The notes under the pieces are model-generated. The model was not told where the DNA came from. It saw nothing but the letters and a program-made list of their open reading frames with translations, and did no database searches. A DNA stretch of 64,000 nucleotides from Pseudomonas oryzihabitans (GTDB lineage Bacteria; Pseudomonadota; Gammaproteobacteria; Pseudomonadales; Pseudomonadaceae), in contig NZ_VDND01000001.1 in NCBI RefSeq assembly GCF_007665395.1, positions 124,001 through 188,000 of the forward strand, in the 5' to 3' direction. The position numbers were made by a program, and so were the translations under genes. Every line of letters begins with the position of its first letter. The first letter of the stretch is position 1. Of the stretch, positions 55,198-61,954 are shown piece after piece.

Positions 55198-55324
55198 ATC
55201 GATTCAACTTGACGATCACCTGGGGCGAGGGCGTGCGCCAGACGTCCCGCGGTACCACCCAGGCAGCCGACCCGCCGACCTGGCCTCAGTCAAAACGGTG
55301 CGCCGACCCGGCGGCCGTGCGCCG

Positions 55325-56116
55325 TTAATGCGCGAGGGACTCGGAAATGCTGCGGGCGCAGTCGCGCACCAGGGGCGCGAGTCGCTGCGTCGCCTCTTCC
55401 AGGGTCCAGCGGCTGGTCGGCGGCGAAAGGTGCACGGCGCCTGCCGGTACGCCGTAGCGATCGACGATGGGGGCGGCGATACCCATGTCGCCGAGGAACA
55501 ACTCCTCGCAATTGATGGCGTAGCCCAGGTGGCGAGCGGTCTGGATGCGGGTGAGGATGGCCTCGACGTCGGTCAGGGTGCTGGGGGTGCGGGCCTCGCG
55601 CGGCCCCGCACCCAGCACGGCCCGGATGTCGGCGTCGTCCAGGCACCCCAGGTAGGCGCGGCCCGAACTGGTGCAGTACATGGGAATGCGCATCCCCACC
55701 GGCGTGAGCACCGGGATGGTCTGGGTGGTCATGATCTGGGCGATGTAGACCATGCTCTGGTCGACCGGCTCGGTGAGGCTGGCGGTCTCGCCGGAGGCCT
55801 GGGCGAGCTGGGCCAGGTAGGGATGCGCCAGCCGCACCAGGGGATGACCCACCAAATAATTGAAGCCCAGCTCGATGACCTTCGGCAGCAGACGGAAGCG
55901 CCGGCTGCGGGGGTCCCGACCCACGTAGCCCAGCACTTCCAGAGTGTGCACGGCGCGCTGGGCGGAGGCCTTGTTCATGTCGGTCAGCCGGGCGATCTCG
56001 CCGAGCGTCAGGGTGCGCTGCGCCATGAAGGTCTGCAGGACCTGCAGGCCCTTGCCCAGGGACAGGTTGAACAGCGGGTCGGAGGGGGCGGGCGGGGTCG
56101 AGTCTTCTGCACTCAT
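55325..56116 (-). CDS. IclR-family transcriptional regulator
   Basis: The 263-residue regulator has an N-terminal winged helix-turn-helix (about 22-80; GLQVLQTFMAQRTLTLGEIARLTDMNKASAQRAVHTLEVLGYV) and a C-terminal IclR effector domain (about 95-260; YCTSSGRAYLGCLDD, GYAINCEELFLGDMGIAAPI). I use ATG 56116; an upstream TTG at 56149 would add 11 residues. It lies directly upstream of the ABC-amidase-carbamoylase operon on the same strand and probably controls it. It is divergent from fmdA. Confidence 0.9.
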   Translation of the reverse strand: MSAEDSTPPAPSDPLFNLSLGKGLQVLQTFMAQRTLTLGEIARLTDMNKASAQRAVHTLEVLGYVGRDPRSRRFRLLPKVIELGFNYLVGHPLVRLAHPYLAQLAQASGETASLTEPVDQSMVYIAQIMTTQTIPVLTPVGMRIPMYCTSSGRAYLGCLDDADIRAVLGAGPREARTPSTLTDVEAILTRIQTARHLGYAINCEELFLGDMGIAAPIVDRYGVPAGAVHLSPPTSRWTLEEATQRLAPLVRDCARSISESLAH

Positions 56117-56264
56117 CGACGGGGTCCAGGCATGAGCGGGTTGCACCAACCTCGGGTTGGCGATGAGGGCCGGCGGGCGCCGCCGGTGAACTGTAGCGCA
56201 CTCACCGATCCAGCGGGCGTGCCCTCCCGCAACCTGCGGATGCAGGGTTCCTCGTGACGGTCGC

Positions 56265-56280
56265 TACGTCATCCAACGTA
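56265..56280 (+). promoter_or_regulatory. TACGTCA-type site upstream of fmdA
   Basis: TACGTCA-TCCAA-CGTA matches the pattern TACGTCA-N5-CGTA found twice upstream of urtA; against the second urtA site, 14 of 16 bases are identical. It ends 91 bases before the fmdA start, close to the 99 bases seen for urtA. This suggests common control of urea/amide uptake and amide hydrolysis. Confidence 0.65.
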
Positions 56281-56371
56281 TTCCCCCCGTTCGTCCTGGC
56301 ATCAAGACTAGCTCCGGCACCCACCCCGGCCCCGCTGCGCGGGCTACCTACCAGGTCCAAGGAGCTTCGTC

Positions 56372-57601
56372 ATGACCGACACCCTGATCCAGGTCGACCT
56401 CAATCAGGCCGCCACCGACAACGAGAATGTCCACAACCGCTGGCACCCCGACATCCCCATGGCCTGCTGGGTCAAGCCGGGCGACGACTTCATCCTGGAA
56501 ACCTACGACTGGACCGGCGGCGCCATCAAGAACGATGACGACGCCAGTGACGTCCGTGATGTCGACCTCTCCACCGTGCACTACCTGTCCGGTCCGGTGG
56601 GGGTGAAGGGCGCCGAGCCGGGCGACCTGCTGGTGGTCGACCTGCTCGACATCGGCGCCAAGGCCGAGTCGCAGTGGGGCTTCAACGGCTTCTTCTCCAA
56701 GCAGAACGGCGGCGGCTTCCTCACCGACTACTTCCCCTCGGCGCAGAAGTCCATCTGGGACTTCGAAGGCATGTTCACCAAGAGCCGGCACATCCCGGGC
56801 GTGCGCTTCGCCGGGCTGATCCATCCCGGCCTGATCGGCTGCCTGCCGGATCCCAAGCTGCTGGCCAACTGGAACGCCCGCGAACAGGAATTGATCGACA
56901 GCAACCCGGCCCGGGTACCGCCGCTGGCCAACCCGCCGTTCGCCGCCACCGCCCATATGGGCAAGCTCACCGGCGCCGCCCGTGATGCCGCCGCCGCCAC
57001 CGGTGCGCGTACCGTGCCGCCGCGCGAGCACGGCGGCAACTGCGACATCAAGGACCTCTCGCGCGGCTCGAAGATCTTCTTCCCGGTCTACGTCGAGGGC
57101 GCCGGGCTTTCGGTGGGCGACCTGCACTTCAGCCAGGGCGATGGCGAGATCACCTTCTGCGGCGCCATCGAGATGGCCGGCTGGGTGCACATGAAGGTCG
57201 AGCTGATCAAGGGCGGCATGGCCAAGTACGGCATCAAGAATCCCATCTTCAAGCCCAGCCCCATCGTGCCCACCTACAACAACTTCCTGATCTTCGAAGG
57301 CATCTCGGTGGACGATGCCGGCAAGCAGCACTACCTGGACGTCAACCTGGCCTACCAGCAGGCCTGCCTCAACGCCATCGAGTACCTGAAGAAATTCGGC
57401 TACAGCGGCGCCCAGGGCTACTCGCTGCTGGGCTCGGCGCCGGTGCAGGGGCATATCAGCGGGGTGGTCGACATCCCCAACGCCTGCGCCACCCTCTGGC
57501 TGCCGACCGACATCTTCGAATTCGACATCAACCCCAGCGCTGCCGGCCCGACCCGCTACCTGGACGGCAGCATCGACATGCCCATCGCCTACGACAAGTA
57601 G
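56372..57601 (+). CDS. fmdA: formamidase, FmdA/AmdA family
   Basis: The 409-residue enzyme is of the FmdA/AmdA acetamidase-formamidase family, which hydrolyses formamide (and often acetamide) to ammonia and acid. Family segments include NRWHPDIPMACWVKPGDDFILET near the start, GPVGVKGAEPGDLLVVD (about 73-89), PREHGGNCDIKDLSRGSKIFFPVYVEGAGLSVGDLH (about 215-250) and GYSLLGSAPVQGHISGVVDIPNACATLWLP. CAAGGAGC lies before ATG 56372. It heads an operon with fmdB, amiE and amiB, and carries the TACGTCA site upstream. Confidence 0.93.
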   Translation: MTDTLIQVDLNQAATDNENVHNRWHPDIPMACWVKPGDDFILETYDWTGGAIKNDDDASDVRDVDLSTVHYLSGPVGVKGAEPGDLLVVDLLDIGAKAESQWGFNGFFSKQNGGGFLTDYFPSAQKSIWDFEGMFTKSRHIPGVRFAGLIHPGLIGCLPDPKLLANWNAREQELIDSNPARVPPLANPPFAATAHMGKLTGAARDAAAATGARTVPPREHGGNCDIKDLSRGSKIFFPVYVEGAGLSVGDLHFSQGDGEITFCGAIEMAGWVHMKVELIKGGMAKYGIKNPIFKPSPIVPTYNNFLIFEGISVDDAGKQHYLDVNLAYQQACLNAIEYLKKFGYSGAQGYSLLGSAPVQGHISGVVDIPNACATLWLPTDIFEFDINPSAAGPTRYLDGSIDMPIAYDK

Positions 57602-57625
57602 CGGTCCGCCCGCCAGGAGTTCGCC

Positions 57626-57973
57626 ATGCCGATCTACGAATACGACTGCCCGCAGTGCGGGGACTTCACCCTGCTGCGGCCCATGGCCCAGCGCGACGAT
57701 CCCTGCAGCTGCCCCGCCTGCGCGACGCCGAGCCCGCGGGTGATCCTCAGCGCGCCGGGCCTGGCGACCCTGGGTGGTGGCCAGCGCCGCGCCCACGAGA
57801 CCAACGAGCGCGCGCGCCACGCGCCCCAGTCGCTGCAGGAGTACCAGGCCAGGCGCAGCCACGGCGCCGGCTGCAGCTGCTGTGCGCCGAGCAAGCCGGC
57901 GGCGCGCAGCAAGGCCAATCCCCACGGGCTGAAGACCAGTCCATCGACCCGGCCCTGGATGATCAGTCACTGA
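57626..57973 (+). CDS. fmdB: FmdB-type zinc-ribbon protein
   Basis: The 115-residue protein starts MPIYEYDCPQCGDFTLLRPM, the FmdB zinc-ribbon, with two CXXC pairs (CPQC at 8-11 and CPAC at about 32-35). The C-terminal half is basic and less conserved but adds a CSCC cluster near residue 77. FmdB proteins accompany formamidase genes and are thought to regulate or assist the enzyme; the mechanism is unsettled. It lies 24 bases after fmdA and 33 bases before amiE. Confidence 0.88.
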   Translation: MPIYEYDCPQCGDFTLLRPMAQRDDPCSCPACATPSPRVILSAPGLATLGGGQRRAHETNERARHAPQSLQEYQARRSHGAGCSCCAPSKPAARSKANPHGLKTSPSTRPWMISH

Positions 57974-58006
57974 TCTCCGCTTCATCCCTTCCGAAGGAGC
58001 AACCCG

Positions 58007-59050
58007 ATGCGCCATGGCGATATCTCCAGCAGCCCCGACACCGTCGGCGTGGCTGTCGTCAACTACCGGATGCCGCGCCTGCACAGCAAGGCGGAGGTCC
58101 TCGACAACGCCCGCCAGATCGCCGCGATGATCAAGGGCATGAAACTCGGCCTGCCGGGCATGGACCTGGTGGTGTTCCCCGAATACAGCACCATGGGGAT
58201 CATGTACGACCGCGACGAGATGATGGCCACCGCCGCGACCATCCCCGGCGAGGAGACGGCGATCTTCGCCGCCGCCTGCCGCGAAGCCAGGACCTGGGGC
58301 ATCTTTTCCCTCACCGGCGAGCGGCACGAGGAGCACCCGCACAAGGCCCCGTACAACACCCTGGTACTGATCAATGACCAGGGCGAGATCGTGCAGAAGT
58401 ACCGCAAGTGCATTCCCTGGTGCCCCATCGAGGGCTGGTATCCCGGTGACCGTACCTACGTCAGCGAGGGTCCCAAGGGCCTGAAGATCAGCCTGATCAT
58501 CTGCGACGACGGCAACTACCCGGAGATCTGGCGCGATTGCGCGATGAAGGGCGCCGAGCTGATCGTGCGCTGCCAGGGCTACATGTACCCGGCCAAGGAG
58601 CAGCAGGTGCTGATGGCCAAGACCATGGCCTGGGCCAACAACTGCTACGTGGCGGTGGCCAACGCCACCGGCTTCGACGGCGTGTACAGCTACTTCGGCC
58701 ACTCGGCGCTGATCGGCTTCGATGGCCGCACCCTGGGCGAATGCGGCGAGGAGGAGATGGGTATCCAGTACGCCCAGCTGTCGGTCTCGCAGATCCGCGA
58801 CGCCCGCGGCAACGACCAATCGCAGAACCACCTGTTCAAGTTGCTCCACCGCGGCTACACCGGCGTCTACAACTCCGGCGATGGTGACAAGGGCGTGGCC
58901 GATTGCCCCTTCGACTTCTACCGCACCTGGGTGCTGGATGCGCAGAAGGCCCAGGCGGACGTCGAGCGGATGACCCGTTCCACCATCGGGGTGGCCGACT
59001 GCCCGGTGGGCGAGCTGCCGCATCCGGGCCAGGAACGCCAGCTGGGCTGA
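58007..59050 (+). CDS. amiE: aliphatic amidase (nitrilase superfamily)
   Basis: The 347-residue amidase closely follows Pseudomonas AmiE in length and layout. The catalytic triad is intact: Glu59 in [10 protein letters not shown], Lys134 in [13 protein letters not shown] and Cys166 in [22 protein letters not shown]. The enzyme hydrolyses short aliphatic amides such as acetamide and propionamide to acid and ammonia in the cytoplasm. AAGGAGC precedes ATG 58007. It lies between fmdB and amiB, the second amide hydrolase of the operon. Confidence 0.95.
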   Translation: MRHGDISSSPDTVGVAVVNYRMPRLHSKAEVLDNARQIAAMIKGMKLGLPGMDLVVFPEYSTMGIMYDRDEMMATAATIPGEETAIFAAACREARTWGIFSLTGERHEEHPHKAPYNTLVLINDQGEIVQKYRKCIPWCPIEGWYPGDRTYVSEGPKGLKISLIICDDGNYPEIWRDCAMKGAELIVRCQGYMYPAKEQQVLMAKTMAWANNCYVAVANATGFDGVYSYFGHSALIGFDGRTLGECGEEEMGIQYAQLSVSQIRDARGNDQSQNHLFKLLHRGYTGVYNSGDGDKGVADCPFDFYRTWVLDAQKAQADVERMTRSTIGVADCPVGELPHPGQERQLG

Positions 59051-59073
59051 CGCGGGTCGCGCGGGGAGTGAGC

Positions 59074-60105
59074 ATGCCATTCGTCAACGACCTGTTGGAG
59101 CACAACCGCAGCCAGCTGGCCCGTGAGGGCCAGGCGCCGCTGCCCTCGCGCTTCCTCTTCGAGCCGGCGGCGGTGATGGCGCTGCTGCGGGGGCGCATCC
59201 TCGGCCAGGACAGGGTGCTCGACCAGCTGGAAGCCCTGCTCAAGGTGGTCAAGGCCGACATCGGCGATCCGGAGCGGCCGCTCGGCGTCAGCCTGTTCAT
59301 CGGCCCCACCGGCGTCGGCAAGACCGAACTCGTGCGGCTGCTGGCCCAGGCCATCCACGGCCGCGCGGACGCCCTGTGCCGCATCGACATGAATACCCTG
59401 GCCCAGGAACACTACGCCGCGGCCTTGGCCGGCGCGCCGCCCGGCTATGTGGGCAGCAAGGAAGGCACCACGCTGTTCGATGCCGAGGCCATCGCCGGCA
59501 GCTATGGTCGGCCCGGCATCGTGCTGTTCGACGAGCTGGAAAAGGCCGATCGGCAGGTCATCCGCACCCTGTTGAACGTGCTCGACAGCGGCCAGCTGGT
59601 GCTGAGCGCCGGCAGCAAGCGCCTCGACTTCCGCAACAGCCTGATCTTCATGACCAGCAACCTGGGCGCCCGCGCCGTGCAGGCCTACCGCGCCCGCTTC
59701 GAACACGGCTGGCGCCGCTGGCTCAACCTCCTGCCTCTCGACCAAGATCGCGTGCTGGAAGAGGCGCTGCACGACCATTTCGATCCGGAATTCCTCAACC
59801 GCATCGATCGCATCCTGGCCTTCCAGCGCCTCGAGCACGACTGGCTGCCCGGCCTGCTGGATATCGAGCTGGACAAGCTCAACCAGCGCCTGGCTCGCCG
59901 CGGGCGCAGCCTGGAGCTGGACGAAGGCGCCAGGGCCTTGCTCTGCCAGGGGCACGACGCCCGCTTCGGCGCCCGTGACCTGGTCCGCCGCCTGCGGCGG
60001 GTACTGGAGCCGGCCGTGGCCGCCTTTCTGCTGGAGCGGCCCGAGGCCTGTCGCCTGTTGGCCGAAGCGCGCGGGCAAGAAGTGCAGATTCGTTCTCTCG
60101 ATTAG
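59074..60105 (+). CDS. amiB: AmiB-type AAA+ ATPase (ClpB C-terminal-like chaperone)
   Basis: The 343-residue protein corresponds to the second AAA+ module of ClpA/ClpB: Walker A GPTGVGKTE (about 75-83), the pore-loop type segment GAPPGYVGSKEG (about 119-130), Walker B IVLFDELEKAD (about 149-159), sensor 1 MTSNLGA and a C-terminal small domain ending with DARFGARDLVRRLRR. It lacks the N-terminal and first AAA modules of ClpB. The same gene order, amidase then half-ClpB, occurs in the P. aeruginosa amidase operon, where it is amiB. It probably helps fold or assemble the amidase hexamer. GGGGAG lies 7 bases before ATG 59074. Confidence 0.88.
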   Translation: MPFVNDLLEHNRSQLAREGQAPLPSRFLFEPAAVMALLRGRILGQDRVLDQLEALLKVVKADIGDPERPLGVSLFIGPTGVGKTELVRLLAQAIHGRADALCRIDMNTLAQEHYAAALAGAPPGYVGSKEGTTLFDAEAIAGSYGRPGIVLFDELEKADRQVIRTLLNVLDSGQLVLSAGSKRLDFRNSLIFMTSNLGARAVQAYRARFEHGWRRWLNLLPLDQDRVLEEALHDHFDPEFLNRIDRILAFQRLEHDWLPGLLDIELDKLNQRLARRGRSLELDEGARALLCQGHDARFGARDLVRRLRRVLEPAVAAFLLERPEACRLLAEARGQEVQIRSLD

Positions 60106-60140
60106 ACGGGCGTCGACACCGTCAGGCTCCTGCGCGGCGG

Positions 60141-61943
60141 CTAGCGGCGGTTACCCGCCGCCAGCCAGGCACGCCAGCCGCCGTGCGCGGTGATGTCCTC
60201 GGCCCCCGCCAGGCCATAGGGCTCGCAGATGAAGCCGGTTTCCCAGCTACCGTCGGCCAGCTCCACCTTGCCCAGGCCGAGCGGGGCGGGGATACCGGTG
60301 AGGAAGCTGCCCAGTTCGCTGCTGGGCAATTCCCAGACCTCCACCTCGATGGCCGCGCCGTCCTCGGCGACCCGGACCATGCCGGGCCGCTGGGGCGGTC
60401 CGCCGGCCAGGGCATAGAGGCGATAGCGCGGGGCGCTCCGGGTCAGGGCCAGGCGCCGGGCGCCACGGGCGAGCAGCTGGCCATTGAGCGGCAGCCCCTG
60501 CAGGTGGGCGCCGCAGACCACCAGGCGGGCGCGATCATGGCGGGCGGGGTGCGTCGGCAGGTTGGCGCTCGGCAGCGTACCGCCGACCAGGGGCAGACCC
60601 TGGACTTCCTGCAGCGCCGCCGCCAGGCTGAGCAGGTACTGGTCGGTGAACACCCGGCCGAACAGCGTCGCGCCCCAGGGCAGGCCATTGGCCATGACCC
60701 CGGCGGGTACGGCCACGGCCGCGTAGTCCAGCAGGTTCATGAAGTTGGTGTAGTAGCCGAGGTCGGCGTTGCGCGCCACCGGCTCGGCGGCCAGCTCCGC
60801 GAGGGTGACTGGGCGCGGATAGGTCGGGGTGAGCACGCAATCCAGCTCGGCGAGCAGGGCATCGCACTGGGCTTTCAGTGCCTGTAGCCGGTAGCCGGCG
60901 CGGAAGGCCTCCACCGCCGTGGTGCGCGGCGCCTTCTCCAACACGGCGCGGATCACCGGCAGGACCGCGTCCGGATCGGCTTCGATCAGGGCGCCGGCGA
61001 CGGCGTAGCGCTCGGCCACCCAGGGGCCTTCATAGAGCAGGCGGGCGGCTTCGAGGAAGGGCGCAAGATCCAGCGGCACGGCTTCGCCACCCAGGGCTTC
61101 GAGCTGCGACTTGGCGGCCGCGAACAGCGCCGGGCTTTCCGCACAACCGAGGAATTCCAGCTGGGTCGGTACCCCGAAGCGGAAGGGCCGCGGCCTGCCG
61201 AAGGCACTGGCGTCGTTCCACTGCGGATTGGCGCGGCTGTAGGGATCGCGTGGGTCACGGCGGGCGGTGAGGGCCAGCAGTTCGCTGGCCTCGGCGGCGG
61301 TGGCGGTGAGATAGGTCACGCAGTCCAGCGTCTGGCAGGCGGGTACCACCCCGGCGGTGGAGAGCAGGCCCTTGCTGCCCTTGAGCCCGACCAGGTGGTT
61401 CAGCGCCGCCGGCACCCGGCCGGAGCCCGCGGTATCCGTGCCCAGGGCGAAGCTGGCGACGCCCAGGGCCACGGCCAGGGCCGAGCCGGCGCTGGAACCC
61501 CCGGCCGGGTAGTCCGGATGAACGCTGTTGCGGCAGGCGCCATAGGGCGAGCGGGTGCCGTTGAGGCCGGTGGCGAACTGGTCGAGGTTGCACTCGCCGA
61601 GGGGCACGGCGCCCAGGGCGATCAGCTGCTCCACCAGGGTCGCCGAGCGCTCGGGCACATAGGCGTAGGCCGGGCAGGCCGCCGTGGTCGGGATGCCGGC
61701 GAGGTCGATGTTGTCCTTGAGCGCGAAGGGGATGCCGTACAGCGGCAGCTCGGCCGGATCGCGGCCGTCGAGGGCGGCCAGATAGGGCTCCAGTTCCGCC
61801 GGGGTCAGCAGGTGGATGAACAGCCGATACTCGGGATTGAGCTGGGCGGCCTGTTCCCGTAGCGCGGTGATGAGGGCCCGTGGCGTCTGGGTGCCGGCGG
61901 CATAGGCGGCGCGCAGGGTGGTGAGGCGCAGGTCGAATGGCAT
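60141..61943 (-). CDS. atzF: allophanate hydrolase
   Basis: The 600-residue enzyme is of the AtzF/DUR1,2 type. The N-terminal amidase domain (about 1-440) has Lys76 in IPFALKDNIDLAG, the GGSSAGSALAVALG loop (cis-Ser 150/151) and nucleophile Ser174 in TDTAGSGRVPAA. The C-terminal domain (about 475-600), unique to allophanate hydrolases, ends DITAHGGWRAWLA. It converts allophanate to two ammonia and two CO2. I use ATG 61943, with AAGGAAG upstream; a TTG at 61958 would overlap the urea carboxylase stop. It follows that gene in the same operon. Confidence 0.93.
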   Translation of the reverse strand: MPFDLRLTTLRAAYAAGTQTPRALITALREQAAQLNPEYRLFIHLLTPAELEPYLAALDGRDPAELPLYGIPFALKDNIDLAGIPTTAACPAYAYVPERSATLVEQLIALGAVPLGECNLDQFATGLNGTRSPYGACRNSVHPDYPAGGSSAGSALAVALGVASFALGTDTAGSGRVPAALNHLVGLKGSKGLLSTAGVVPACQTLDCVTYLTATAAEASELLALTARRDPRDPYSRANPQWNDASAFGRPRPFRFGVPTQLEFLGCAESPALFAAAKSQLEALGGEAVPLDLAPFLEAARLLYEGPWVAERYAVAGALIEADPDAVLPVIRAVLEKAPRTTAVEAFRAGYRLQALKAQCDALLAELDCVLTPTYPRPVTLAELAAEPVARNADLGYYTNFMNLLDYAAVAVPAGVMANGLPWGATLFGRVFTDQYLLSLAAALQEVQGLPLVGGTLPSANLPTHPARHDRARLVVCGAHLQGLPLNGQLLARGARRLALTRSAPRYRLYALAGGPPQRPGMVRVAEDGAAIEVEVWELPSSELGSFLTGIPAPLGLGKVELADGSWETGFICEPYGLAGAEDITAHGGWRAWLAAGNRR

Positions 61944-61954
61944 CGCGGCTTCCT

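Noticed and set aside
56348..59080. 910-codon open frame on the minus strand opposite fmdA-fmdB-amiE
   Set aside because: It is antisense to three genes with intact catalytic motifs; its translation has no domain signature and shows the His/Gly/Ala/Val-rich composition of a GC-rich shadow frame.
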